Positions 9,968 through 19,073 are shown, counted from the first letter of the stretch. The stretch: 64,000 bases of DNA from Variovorax boronicumulans NBRC 103145 (GCF_001591345.1 NZ_BCUS01000013.1:1-64000), one strand, 5' to 3'. Numbers and translations are program-made. Notes: generated by a model from the sequence alone, not told the origin.

Positions 9968-10954
9968 TTACTTGGCGCTGAGGTTCAGCGCTCCGAGCGT
10001 GGGCCCCCAGGCCTTGGCGTCACGCGCCGCCGTTTCCATGACCAGCGCGGAAGGGCCGGACATGGGGATCACGCCCATGCTTTTGAGCTTGGCCTGCACG
10101 TCGGGACTCTGGTGGAAGGCCGTCGTCGCCTTGTTGAGCTTTTCCACAATGTCGGCCGGCGTGCCGGCGCGCGCCACCACGGCACTCCAGCCCATGTTGT
10201 CAAAGCCCTTCACGCCCAGCTCGCCCAGGGTGGGCACATCGGGCAGCTCAGGGGTGCGTTGCGGCGACAACACGGCCAGTGGATTGAGCTTGTGGTTCTT
10301 GATGTGGGGCAGGGCGGTGCCATACACAGGTGCCATCACCTCGGTTTGCCCGCCAATGGTGGCCAGGATGCCGTCGGCCTCGCCCTTGTAAGGGATGTGG
10401 GTCATCGAAATGCCCAGGGCATTGGACACCAGCTCGACCGCCAGGTGGGTGGAGTTGCCCAGGCCGGCGGACGCGAAGTTCAGCTTGCCGGGCGCCGCCT
10501 TGGCTTTTTCCGTCAGATCCTTGAGCGTCTTGATGCCCGTGGCCGGGTTGGCCGACAGCACGAACGGCACCGTCGTCAGCATGGTCACGCCAACGAAATC
10601 CTTCTCGGGGTTGTAGGGCAGTGGCTTGTAGGTGAACTGATTGAGCACCATCAGCGACACGCTGCCCAGCAGCAGGGTGTAGCCATCGGCGGGCGCATTC
10701 AGCGCGTTCTGTGCGGCAATGAGGCCGCCCGCACCGGGCTTGTTCTCCACCACGATGGTGGCGCCAATGGCCTTGCCTGCGTGTTCAGCCCACATGCGCG
10801 CGATCGTGTCGCTGCTGCCGCCCGGGGCCTGCGACACGATCAGGCGCACGGGACGACTGGGGTAGGAGGCTTGCGCGAACACGGTGGTGGCCGTGGCGGC
10901 TGCGACCGCGACACCCATCAGGATCTTGTAGACGTTCGTGATTGCTTTGGGCAC
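9968..10954 (-). CDS. Bug/TctC-family tripartite tricarboxylate transporter binding protein
   Basis: Periplasmic solute-binding protein of 328 aa. A signal peptide runs to about residue 28 (hydrophobic VAVAAATATTVFAQA). The mature part has the family opening YPSRPVRLIVSQAPGGSSDTIAR and the middle motif ASAGLGNSTHLAVEL. Bug proteins bind small carboxylates or amides for TctAB permeases. No tctA or tctB is nearby, as is common in Burkholderiales. It is transcribed away from the LysR gene at 11058 and ahead of the gamma-glutamyltransferase-like gene, so it probably captures that enzyme's substrate or a product. Confidence 0.9.
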   Translation of the reverse strand: MPKAITNVYKILMGVAVAAATATTVFAQASYPSRPVRLIVSQAPGGSSDTIARMWAEHAGKAIGATIVVENKPGAGGLIAAQNALNAPADGYTLLLGSVSLMVLNQFTYKPLPYNPEKDFVGVTMLTTVPFVLSANPATGIKTLKDLTEKAKAAPGKLNFASAGLGNSTHLAVELVSNALGISMTHIPYKGEADGILATIGGQTEVMAPVYGTALPHIKNHKLNPLAVLSPQRTPELPDVPTLGELGVKGFDNMGWSAVVARAGTPADIVEKLNKATTAFHQSPDVQAKLKSMGVIPMSGPSALVMETAARDAKAWGPTLGALNLSAK

Positions 10955-10984
10955 AGGGATTCCTCAGAAGGTCTGTCATGGAAG

Positions 10985-11000
10985 ATGAAGTAATTTTCAT
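10985..11000. promoter_or_regulatory. Inverted repeat, probable LysR operator
   Basis: ATGAA-N6-TTCAT lies in the 103-bp gap between the divergent Bug and LysR genes. It contains the TnA-spaced, AT-rich dyad expected of a LysR-type activator site. Placement and symmetry are seen directly; binding is inferred. Confidence 0.45.
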
Positions 11001-11057
11001 GACAACCCCTGCCATCCACCTAGTGAAAATGCAAAATGGATGCATGAAGGTTTACTC

Positions 11058-12026
11058 ATGATCGAGCGTTCGGAAGGCCTGTCCTGGGCACGAGGCATCA
11101 AGGTCCGGCATCTGGAATCCTTTCTGGTGCTGGACGAGGCGGGCACGCTGACCGAAGCGGCGGCGCGGCTGCACATGACGCAATCTGCCATGTCGCACTG
11201 GCTGGCGGAGCTCGAACGCGTGGCGGGCACGCCGCTGGTGGTGCGCGGGCGCAAGGTGCAGCTGACGCCTGCCGGGCATCTGCTCAAACGCCTGGCCATC
11301 ACGGTGCTGGGCGATATCGCCCGCACCGGCCTCGAAATGCATGCGGTGGCTGCGGGACGCGTGCCGCGACTGAACGTGGGCAGCGTCTGGGCAGGCATCG
11401 CCGGCGGCCTGCCCGAAGCCGTGACCGCGTTCCAGCAGCGCCATGCCGATGTGGCTGTGTCCATCCACGACGGCCTGTTCGACGACCTGCTCAAAGGCCT
11501 GGACACGCGTGCCATGGATGCCGTGATCGGCGTTCTGGATGCGCGGGCGCACCAGCCGCAACTGGCGCACCACGTGCTCTTTGACGACCGGGTGAGCATC
11601 GTCATCGGCCAGGGCAGCAAGCACTGGGACAGCAACCAGCCGCTGGGCTTTGCCGACGTGCTGCGCGAGCATTGGGTGATGCCCCCCCTTGGCACGCTCA
11701 CTCGCATCCAGATGGATGCCTATCTCATCGAGCAACAGGCATCGTGGCTGGTGCCCAAGGCAGAAACCGCCTCGTTGGCCATGATGCAGGCGCTGCTGCA
11801 AAAGGGTGACTATGTCGGCGTGTGTGCGGAATCCATGGCGGACTACATGGCCTCGCTGGGACTGTTCCGCAAGGTCGCCATCGATTCGAACATCCGCTTC
11901 GGCCCCATCACCGTGGTGTGGAACCGCGAGCACGTCTCGGCCACGCTCGTGGACTTCATTGCCTGCCTGAAGGCGCACGCGCGGGGCTTGCCTGCTGCAC
12001 ACGTGCAGGAGGCGCCCAGCGCTTAG
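11058..12026 (+). CDS. LysR-family transcriptional regulator
   Basis: LTTR of 322 aa. The N-terminal winged HTH covers about residues 13-75 (LESFLVLDEAGTLTEAAARLHMTQSAMSHWLAELE pattern), followed by the effector-binding domain. I take the ATG at 11058 because GAAGG lies 7 nt upstream; an ATG at 11040 would add six residues. It is divergent from the Bug/GGT-like pair, the usual arrangement for a regulator that controls its neighbour. The gene is convergent with the ornithine-cyclodeaminase-like gene, leaving 21 nt between them. Confidence 0.88.
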   Translation: MIERSEGLSWARGIKVRHLESFLVLDEAGTLTEAAARLHMTQSAMSHWLAELERVAGTPLVVRGRKVQLTPAGHLLKRLAITVLGDIARTGLEMHAVAAGRVPRLNVGSVWAGIAGGLPEAVTAFQQRHADVAVSIHDGLFDDLLKGLDTRAMDAVIGVLDARAHQPQLAHHVLFDDRVSIVIGQGSKHWDSNQPLGFADVLREHWVMPPLGTLTRIQMDAYLIEQQASWLVPKAETASLAMMQALLQKGDYVGVCAESMADYMASLGLFRKVAIDSNIRFGPITVVWNREHVSATLVDFIACLKAHARGLPAAHVQEAPSA

Positions 12027-12047
12027 CGGCCGGCCAAGGCACGTGTC

Positions 12048-12992
12048 TCAGATCGAATCGGAAGCTTCGTAGACCACCACTGCCGCGGCCAGGTCCTCCA
12101 AGGCGGTGCCCACGGCCTTGAAGACGGTCCGCCCGTCACCATCGGCGCGTCCCTGGATCCGGCCCGCGGCCAGATCGGCCAACTCCCCTGCCACATCGTC
12201 GGCGGCGAACACGCCGCGCGACATGGGCCCGAGCAATTCGCCACTCTTTTGCAGCGCTTCTTGCGTATCGACAAACAGACGCGCACCCGCAAAGCAGGCA
12301 TCGTCGGCTTCGCGCATCTGCGGCGTGAAACTGCCGATCAGGTCAAGGTGGCTGCGAGGCCGCAGCCACGCGCCCTGTACCACCGGCTGCGTGGCGAGCG
12401 TGGCACAGCTCACGATGTCGACGTCGTTCACCGCCTTGGCGAGATCCGGCGCAACGGCCGCCTCGATGTTCTGCGCGCACAGCCGCGCAGCGAGCGCCTT
12501 CGCCGCAGCTTCGTCACGGTCCCACACCACCACGCGTTCGATGGGGCGCACGGCACGGTAGGCCTCGGGAATCAGACTGCCGACACGCCCGCAGCCGACG
12601 ACCAGCAGGCTGCGCGCATCGGCAGGCGCGAGATAGGACGCGGCCAGGGCCGAGGCGGCCGCGGTGCGGCGCGACGTGATCTCGTTGCCGTCGATCTGCG
12701 CCAGCGGTTCGCCCGTGCTGGCGTCGTACAGCACATAGGTCGAGAACAGTCCGGGCAGGCCGCATTGCGCGTTGTTCGGGAAGATGGTCACGGTCTTGAC
12801 GCCCAGGTAACGGTCGTGCTGCCACGCCGGCATGACCAGCACGGTGCGGGGCGGGTCGTTCGCCTCGGCCTGGAGCGAATGCGTGTGCCGCAAGGGCACC
12901 TCGCAGCCAGCGATGAACATCTCCCGAAGGGCCGGGATCAGGCGGTCGAAGGGCAATGCACGGCGGGTGCTTTCGGTATCGATGATCTTCAT
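12048..12992 (-). CDS. Ornithine cyclodeaminase / mu-crystallin family protein
   Basis: NAD(P)-binding protein of 314 aa. It shows the family pattern: an N-terminal substrate half with VMPAWQHDRYLGVKTVTIFPNN and a Rossmann site LLVVGCGRVGSLIPEAYRAV near residues 125-145, then CATLATQPVVQG. Members include ornithine cyclodeaminase, ketimine reductase, alanine dehydrogenase and the synthases of 2,3-diaminopropionate. The specific reaction here cannot be called. The start at 12992 gives the normal length; the upstream extension overlaps the molybdoenzyme gene. It is the third gene of the minus operon with the transporter and the molybdoenzyme fusion, 40 nt after the latter. Confidence 0.85.
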   Translation of the reverse strand: MKIIDTESTRRALPFDRLIPALREMFIAGCEVPLRHTHSLQAEANDPPRTVLVMPAWQHDRYLGVKTVTIFPNNAQCGLPGLFSTYVLYDASTGEPLAQIDGNEITSRRTAAASALAASYLAPADARSLLVVGCGRVGSLIPEAYRAVRPIERVVVWDRDEAAAKALAARLCAQNIEAAVAPDLAKAVNDVDIVSCATLATQPVVQGAWLRPRSHLDLIGSFTPQMREADDACFAGARLFVDTQEALQKSGELLGPMSRGVFAADDVAGELADLAAGRIQGRADGDGRTVFKAVGTALEDLAAAVVVYEASDSI

Positions 12993-13032
12993 GAGGTCGC
13001 GAATGGAATCAGGTGAATGAAAGTGCCGGCCG

Positions 13033-16000
13033 TCATGCCTCGAGCACCACGTCTTCGAGCGGGATGGCCTGGCAGGCAAGGCACACGGCCGGGTCTTCCG
13101 GTTCGCTGCCGTGCAGATGGCGCACCTTGCCGCTCAGCACGCGCACCGCACAGCTCTCGCACTGGCCCACACGGCAGCCGCTGGCCATCTGCACGCCGAG
13201 CGATTCGCCAAAGGTCAGTAACGTGCCCTGCCGGGGCGTCCACGTTGCGGGGGCGCGGGCCGAGCGCGCGAAGCTGACGGTGAAGCGCTGGGCGCCGTCG
13301 GTGGGCGGCGTGGTGGGCGAACGGAAGACCTCGCTGAAGATGTCGAAGCGCGGAACGCCCCGCGCCACGAGGCCGGAGGTCACCGCGTCCATCATGGCCG
13401 GCGGTCCGCACAGGTAGAAGCGGGCGCGCTGCGCGATCAACGCGTCGTCCACCACGCTCGCGTCAATGAAACGGTCCGACTGGTAGTCGATGCCCTGACG
13501 CTCCTGCGGCTGTGGTGCGTTGTAGTGGTCGACAACCTGCAACTGCGGCAGCCGCGCGCGGTGCTGTGCAATGCGCTCGCGAAACGCGTGGGTCGTGCCG
13601 TTCTGGTTGGCGTAGTAGAGCCAGATGGCCGGACCCTGCGCGCCGTCGGGCAGCGATTCGAGCAAGCTGATGAAGGGCGTGATGCCGATGCCGCCCGCGA
13701 AAAAGACCAGCGGCTGCGGCGAGTGGCGCGGCAGCACGAAGCCGCCGGACGGCGCCCGCAGCGCGAGGGTGTCACCGACCTTCAACGCGCGGTGCAGATG
13801 GCTCGACACGCGCCCCTCGTGCGGCGTGCCGTCGGCCGAGCGGCCGCGCTGGTGGCGCACGGCCACGCTGTAACTGCGCCGGCCCGGCACCTCGGCCGCG
13901 CCCGTGAGCGAGTAGGCGCGCGTGACCTGCGTGCCATCGTCCAGATGCAATTGCATCTCGATGTGCTGACCGGGTCGGTAGTCGGGCAGTTCGCCGCCGT
14001 CGACCGGCTCGAAGTGGATGCCCAGCACGCCGTCGGCCTCGGGCCGCAGCGCGCTGATGCGGAAGGGGCGGTAGCCGGACCACTTGCGCTGCCGCATCTC
14101 TGTGGCCGGGTCGCGTTCGATGTCGCAGAGAAACGAGCGATGCGGCACCGAACCGCTCACCGGGTCGCAACTGTCGGCGGATATCAGCGCGTTGAAGTTG
14201 CTGCCCAACGCGCCTTCAATCAGCAGGCCGTCGCGATCGAGCTCGGGGCAGCTCTGCCACCAGCCGAACTCGGCCACGATGACGTCGTCCGCCAGTTGGG
14301 GCGTGACGCGGGCGACGAAGCGGGCCTCGCCCACGCGCGTGCGGATGCGCATCCAGTCGCCGTCGACGATGCCCTTGGCGGCCGCGAGCGCGGGGCTCAA
14401 TTCGGCCACCGGATCGGGCGCGCGCTTGCGCAGCGAGGCCAGACTGCGGTGCTGGCTGTGGCAATAGAAGCCGTTCTTGGCCGAACTCAGCACATAGGGA
14501 AAGCGGCCCTGGCGCGTGGCCTTCGCATCGCGCGGCGTGTCTGCCGGTTCGACGAAGGTGGCGACCGGCGGCTGGCCGTGGCGCAGCAGGGTTTCCGAAT
14601 AGAGCTCGACGCGTCGCGTCGGGGTGTCGAAGCCGCGCACGCCGGTGGGCGTGGCGCGGGCGTACTTCTGCTCGCTCGCGTCGATGGCGCAGACCATGCC
14701 TTCGGGCCGGGCACGCAACTGGTCGACCGCGAGGCCGAGCGGCTCGAGCATGTGGTTCCAGCCCGCGTCGAGACTGCCGCCGAAGAAGTCGTCGCCCATG
14801 CCCAGGCGAACGGCCAGATCGAACAGCACGTCGTTGTCGGCGCGCGATTCACCGCGCGGCGTGACCATGCGCTGGCGCAACTGCACCCAGCCGGCCGCAC
14901 GGTCGTCGATCTCGAAGCCGATGCGCAGGCCCTCGCGTTCCCAGGGTGTATTGACCGGCAGCAGGATGTCGGCGTACCGGGCGGCGGGTGTTTCGAACAA
15001 GTCGCAGTGCACGTGGAATTCGAGCTGCGACAGCGCCTGGTGCGCGAGCGCGCTGTCGGCCTGCGACACGGGCAGGTTGGTGCCGAAGGCCATCATCGCG
15101 CGCACCCTGTAAGGCTCGCCTTCGAGAATCGCGCGGTAGGTGTCGCGCGCCGTCACCCAGCCGTGCGCGGGAGGGCCGATCGGGCGCTGCGCCAGACCGA
15201 GGGCCTTGGCGCGCTGCGCGTCGGGCAGCAGTGAGAGCGAGTTGACGGCGTTGACGCGCGGACCGACGCGAACGCGGTTCGCACCGATGCGGTCGAAGCT
15301 GCCGCACAGCGCATACAGCGTGGCGACTGCGCGCTCGGCTTGCGTCGCGTTGGTGTGCTGGCCGATGCCGGTCCAGGCGTGATAGGCCACGCGGCGGCAC
15401 GTGCCGAAAAGATCAGCGACCGCGCGCAACGAAGCCTCGGCAACGCCGGTGATGCGTTCGACATTCGACGGCGGGTAGGCGGCACAGCCCTGGGCCAGCA
15501 GTTCGAAGGCTGGCGCACACGACAGGCGATGTGCGCCCACGTCGATCTCGACCGCGCCGCGCAGGCGGAAGTGGGCGGCGTCTTGGGTTTGCGCCGCCTG
15601 CTCGGTGTCATAAGGCACCGCGCGGTCCAGTGCGTCGTTCCACGCCATGAAGCGGTTGCCCTGGGCATCGGGCCACAGGTCCTGCTCGCGCAGGAAGTGC
15701 CCGTTGTCGCCGCGCACCAGCAACGGGGCATTGGTCCACGCGCGCACGAAACCTTCGTCGAAGCGCGCATCCGCGATCAGCAGGTGGATCAGCCCCAGCG
15801 CCAGTGCCGCATCGGTGCCGGGCCGCACGGGCAGCCAGGTGTCAGCCTGCCGCGAGAGCGCCGTGGGGCGCGGATCGATCACCACCATCTTCGCCCCGTT
15901 CGCGCGGCCTCGGCCGATCGCGTTGGCCTGTGCCAGCCAGGTGTTCGCGGGGTTGTGACCCCACAGCACGATCAGGTCGGCCTGCGCGTAGTCGGCCGCG

Positions 16001-16500
16001 GGCATGCCGCAGCCGAAGGTGAAGGCGTGCGCGAAGTCCTTGTGCCAGTTGCAGACCTCGGTCGCGTAGCAGATGTTGGGACTGCCAAAGAGGCGCACGA
16101 AGCGCTCGATCCAATCGATGCTGTCCGTCAATGGCGTGCCGCTGGGCGTGGTCACAGCGAACACCACCGACTCGGCACCGCTCTCGGCCTTGATGGCACT
16201 CAGGCGCTTGGCGGTCTCGGCCAGTGCCTCGTCCCAGCCGATGCGCACCCAGCCCGGATCCGCTTCGGTCTTGGGCCTCGTGCGACGCATCGGGTAGCGC
16301 AGCCGGTGCGGACTGTGCACCAGTTCGGGCGCGGCCTTGCCCTTCATGCACATCGCCTGGCCGGTGGGGTGCGAAGCGTCGGGCCGTACCGACACCAGCA
16401 TGTCGTCACGCACCTCGTTGAGCGTGCCGCAGCGCGAACGGCAGAGCGTGCAGTAGCCCTGCTTGGTTTGCGTGGGCGCCGTCGTCGTCATCACTTGCAT
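13033..16500 (-). CDS. Molybdopterin oxidoreductase fused to ferredoxin reductase and 2Fe-2S ferredoxin
   Basis: A single 1155-aa polypeptide with three modules. Residues 1-~800 are a DMSO-reductase-superfamily molybdenum subunit. Cys17, Cys20, Cys24 and Cys51 form a 4Fe-4S motif, Cys150 in ATEVCNWHKD is the probable Mo ligand, and a molydopterin-dinucleotide-binding domain sits at about 665-790. Residues ~805-1060 are a flavin reductase module with RAYSLTG (FAD) near 861 and GGIGITP (NAD(P)H) near 936. Residues ~1068-1155 are a plant-type 2Fe-2S domain with Cys1109, Cys1114, Cys1117 and Cys1143. The chain could therefore move electrons between NAD(P)H and the Mo centre without partners. No Tat or Sec signal is seen, so it is cytoplasmic. 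Nitrate-reductase-like roles are possible, but the neighbours (fatty-acid transporter, cyclodeaminase-like) suggest an organic substrate. An alternative start is at 16491. Confidence 0.9.
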   Translation of the reverse strand: MQVMTTTAPTQTKQGYCTLCRSRCGTLNEVRDDMLVSVRPDASHPTGQAMCMKGKAAPELVHSPHRLRYPMRRTRPKTEADPGWVRIGWDEALAETAKRLSAIKAESGAESVVFAVTTPSGTPLTDSIDWIERFVRLFGSPNICYATEVCNWHKDFAHAFTFGCGMPAADYAQADLIVLWGHNPANTWLAQANAIGRGRANGAKMVVIDPRPTALSRQADTWLPVRPGTDAALALGLIHLLIADARFDEGFVRAWTNAPLLVRGDNGHFLREQDLWPDAQGNRFMAWNDALDRAVPYDTEQAAQTQDAAHFRLRGAVEIDVGAHRLSCAPAFELLAQGCAAYPPSNVERITGVAEASLRAVADLFGTCRRVAYHAWTGIGQHTNATQAERAVATLYALCGSFDRIGANRVRVGPRVNAVNSLSLLPDAQRAKALGLAQRPIGPPAHGWVTARDTYRAILEGEPYRVRAMMAFGTNLPVSQADSALAHQALSQLEFHVHCDLFETPAARYADILLPVNTPWEREGLRIGFEIDDRAAGWVQLRQRMVTPRGESRADNDVLFDLAVRLGMGDDFFGGSLDAGWNHMLEPLGLAVDQLRARPEGMVCAIDASEQKYARATPTGVRGFDTPTRRVELYSETLLRHGQPPVATFVEPADTPRDAKATRQGRFPYVLSSAKNGFYCHSQHRSLASLRKRAPDPVAELSPALAAAKGIVDGDWMRIRTRVGEARFVARVTPQLADDVIVAEFGWWQSCPELDRDGLLIEGALGSNFNALISADSCDPVSGSVPHRSFLCDIERDPATEMRQRKWSGYRPFRISALRPEADGVLGIHFEPVDGGELPDYRPGQHIEMQLHLDDGTQVTRAYSLTGAAEVPGRRSYSVAVRHQRGRSADGTPHEGRVSSHLHRALKVGDTLALRAPSGGFVLPRHSPQPLVFFAGGIGITPFISLLESLPDGAQGPAIWLYYANQNGTTHAFRERIAQHRARLPQLQVVDHYNAPQPQERQGIDYQSDRFIDASVVDDALIAQRARFYLCGPPAMMDAVTSGLVARGVPRFDIFSEVFRSPTTPPTDGAQRFTVSFARSARAPATWTPRQGTLLTFGESLGVQMASGCRVGQCESCAVRVLSGKVRHLHGSEPEDPAVCLACQAIPLEDVVLEA

Positions 16501-16516
16501 CCGGTATCTGCGTGAC

Positions 16517-17995
16517 TCAAGGCATCACCGGCGCGACATAGCTCAGCGTGCGCCCGAAGGCCCAGAGCATGAAGAGCACCAGCGGCGCATGCACCAGCAA
16601 TTGCAGGAAGGTAAAGCCCACGATGTCGCGTGCCTTCAGCGACAGCACGCCCAGCAGCGGCAGCATCCAGAACGGGTTGATCAGGTTGGGCAGCGCCTCG
16701 GCCGCGTTGTAGACCTGCACGGCCCAGCCCAGGTGGACCTTCAGGTCGTTGGCCGCTTGCATGACGTAGGGCGCTTCGATGATCCACTTGCCGCCACCCG
16801 AGGGAATGAAGAAGCCCAGCACGGCGGAATACGCGCCCATCACCACGGCGAAACTGTCGACGCTGGAGATGCTCACGAACAGATGCGCGATGCGGTCCGA
16901 CAGCGTGATGCCTGCGTCGCCCTTGGCACCGGTCAGCATGGCCGCGATGGCGCCGTACAGCGGGAACTGGATGATCACGCCCGCCGTCGACGGCACCGAG
17001 CGCGACACCGCGTCGAGAAAGCTGCGCGGGCGCCAGTGCAGCAGCAGCCCGATCATGAGGAACAGCAGGTTGTAGGTGTTGAGGCCCGAGATCGCGATCA
17101 GCGGGCTCTTGGCCATGAACTCCTGCGCCAGCCAGCCGAAGCCCAGCGCGCACAGGAGCAGAGTGAGCAGCGGACTGCGCTCGAACCACTCGCCGGGGCG
17201 GCGCTCGGCGGACTCTGGGGAAGCGGGCTTGGCCTCCGTGAGGTCCACGCCCAGGTCCTGCGCCGTGACCGCGTGCTTCGCGTCGGGCGCCGACCACAGC
17301 GCGATGGCCACCGACACGACCATCAACACCAGCGCCATGGCGACCGACTGCCACAGGAAGATGGTCTGACTGAACGGGATCACGCCGGTGATGTCGAGAA
17401 TGCTCTTGGGCAGGCTGCTGGCGTTGGCCTGCAACTGCGCCGCCGACGAACTGAGCCCCAACGCCCAGGTCGCGCCCATGCCGAGGTAGGCCGCCGCGCC
17501 GCCCGCGCGGTAGTCCATGCGCAGGTCGAGGCGGCCGGCCAGCGCGCGCACATAGAGCGCGCTGAAGATCAGCGAGATGCCCCAGTTGAAGAGCGACAGG
17601 ATCATGCTGATCGCCGCCACGTACGCGATGGCCTGGCGCCCCGACACGGGCAGAGCGGCCAGCTTGCGGATGAGTCGCGCCGCCGGCGGCGAGGTCGCCA
17701 CCACGTAGCCGCCGACGGCCACCAGCGCCATCTGCATCGTGAAGACAATGAGGCTCCAGAAGCCGTCGCCGAAAGACTTGGCCACCGCCTGCGGGCTCGA
17801 TCCGTTCAGCAGCGCGGCGCCCGCGACCACCACCACGGCGATGGCCGCGAACACGAAGGCGTCGGGAAACCAGCGCTCGGCCCAGGCCGTGAAGCGCAGG
17901 CCCAGGCGGCTCAACAGCCCGGCATCGGTCGAAGCCTCCTGGGGTACAGAAGGGTGGGCGCCGTGTCCGGCGGAAGTGTGTGATGTCGATGGCAT
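16517..17995 (-). CDS. Short-chain fatty acid transporter (AtoE-like) permease
   Basis: Inner-membrane protein of 492 aa with about ten to twelve hydrophobic segments. It opens with a ~30-residue polar N-terminus, then RFTAWAERWFPDAFVFAAIAVVVV. The segment FFIPSGGGKWIIEAPYVMQAA is characteristic of the AtoE/TIGR00366 short-chain fatty acid transporters. Family members import acetoacetate, butyrate or similar acids. It is the first gene of the minus operon, 16 nt ahead of the molybdoenzyme fusion, and divergent from a LysR gene. I infer that it imports the organic acid acted on by that operon. Confidence 0.85.
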   Translation of the reverse strand: MPSTSHTSAGHGAHPSVPQEASTDAGLLSRLGLRFTAWAERWFPDAFVFAAIAVVVVAGAALLNGSSPQAVAKSFGDGFWSLIVFTMQMALVAVGGYVVATSPPAARLIRKLAALPVSGRQAIAYVAAISMILSLFNWGISLIFSALYVRALAGRLDLRMDYRAGGAAAYLGMGATWALGLSSSAAQLQANASSLPKSILDITGVIPFSQTIFLWQSVAMALVLMVVSVAIALWSAPDAKHAVTAQDLGVDLTEAKPASPESAERRPGEWFERSPLLTLLLCALGFGWLAQEFMAKSPLIAISGLNTYNLLFLMIGLLLHWRPRSFLDAVSRSVPSTAGVIIQFPLYGAIAAMLTGAKGDAGITLSDRIAHLFVSISSVDSFAVVMGAYSAVLGFFIPSGGGKWIIEAPYVMQAANDLKVHLGWAVQVYNAAEALPNLINPFWMLPLLGVLSLKARDIVGFTFLQLLVHAPLVLFMLWAFGRTLSYVAPVMP

Positions 17996-18073
17996 GGGGG
18001 TCTCCTGCTACTGCTGCTGGAACGGTGGGCGTCCTCGTCACACGCCTGACATGGCGTGCTGCCCGGATGTTAG

Positions 18074-18092
18074 GAATTGCCATCGACAATTC
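18074..18092. promoter_or_regulatory. Inverted repeat GAATTG-N7-CAATTC, probable LysR site
   Basis: A perfect 6-bp dyad with a 7-nt centre, in the 136-bp divergent gap between the transporter gene (start 17995) and the LysR gene (start 18132). It carries the T-N11-A spacing of LTTR boxes. It is the upstream of two dyads here. Confidence 0.5.
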
Positions 18093-18097
18093 ATAAT

Positions 18098-18114
18098 CTC
18101 TATTTTCAATAGAG
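18098..18114. promoter_or_regulatory. Inverted repeat CTCTATT-TTC-AATAGAG, probable LysR site
   Basis: A perfect 7-bp dyad with a 3-nt centre, six bases beyond the first dyad and 17 nt before the LysR start codon. Two adjacent dyads match the recognition-site plus activation-site arrangement of LysR regulators. Its closeness to the lysR start suggests autorepression. Confidence 0.55.
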
Positions 18115-18131
18115 CGATATAGGATGCATCT

Positions 18132-19073
18132 ATGTCGATAACGATCAAGCAGCTGCAGCACTTCGTGGCCGCAGCGCACACGGGGCAGGTGTCCCGCGCA
18201 GCCCAGCGCTGCTATGTGAGCCAGCCGTCGCTGACCACTTCGCTCAAGAACCTGGAGTCGACGCTGAAGGTGCAGCTCTTTACGCGGCACTCCGACGGGC
18301 TAAGGCTGACCGTGCAGGGCGAGGGCTTCCTTCGGCATGCGGAGCACATGCTGCATACGCTCGATGCGGCGGTAGAGGAGACGCGCAACTCGGTGTCCTC
18401 GGTCGAGGGGCGGGTGCAGATCGCCATCACCGACACCGTGTCCGAATACATGCTGCCCAAGATCATCGGCGCGATGCGCAGGCAACTGCCGTTGGTCGAA
18501 TTCGAGCCCGTGGAGCGCAACCGGCTCGAGATCGAGAACGGCTTGCGCAGCGGCGAATTCGACCTGGCTGTGGTCCTGGTGTCGAACCTCTCGCGCGCGC
18601 CGGACATCCGGCGCGAGAACCTGCTGAAGTCGGAGCGTCGTCTGTGGACTTCGTTCGACCATCCGCTGGTGGCGCAGAAGTCGGTGTCGCTGCGCGAGAT
18701 CGCGCAGATGCCCTTCGTGCTGCTGGACATGGACGAGCACGTGGACACCGTGGGCCGCTACTGGAGCGCGATGAAGCTCAAGCCCAAGGTCGTGTTCCGC
18801 ACCAAATCGATCGAGGCCGTGCGCAGCCTCGTCGCACAGAACGTGGGTGTGACCATCCTGTCGGACCTGGTGTTTCGCCCCTGGTCGCACGATGGCGGGC
18901 GCATCCGCAGGACAGTGGTGTCGAGCGCGGTGCCCTCGATGGACCTGGGACTGGCTTACCGGCGCGGGGCCGTTCTTTCCGAAGCTACGGCAGCCTCTGC
19001 AAGCACCTTGCGGTTGCTGGCCAAGACGCTGACGAGAGAGTCACAGCCGCGGATGGATGACGAGCCGCTGTAG
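18132..19073 (+). CDS. LysR-family transcriptional regulator
   Basis: LTTR of 313 aa. The N-terminal HTH is at about residues 3-62 (LQHFVAAAHTGQVSRAAQRCYVSQPSLTTSLKNLE pattern). The effector domain follows, with the usual VQIAITDTVSEYMLPKIIGAM strand-helix entry. It is divergent from the transporter/molybdoenzyme/cyclodeaminase operon with two palindromes in between, so control of that operon is the simplest reading. The effector is unknown, probably the imported acid or an intermediate. Confidence 0.9.
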   Translation: MSITIKQLQHFVAAAHTGQVSRAAQRCYVSQPSLTTSLKNLESTLKVQLFTRHSDGLRLTVQGEGFLRHAEHMLHTLDAAVEETRNSVSSVEGRVQIAITDTVSEYMLPKIIGAMRRQLPLVEFEPVERNRLEIENGLRSGEFDLAVVLVSNLSRAPDIRRENLLKSERRLWTSFDHPLVAQKSVSLREIAQMPFVLLDMDEHVDTVGRYWSAMKLKPKVVFRTKSIEAVRSLVAQNVGVTILSDLVFRPWSHDGGRIRRTVVSSAVPSMDLGLAYRRGAVLSEATAASASTLRLLAKTLTRESQPRMDDEPL

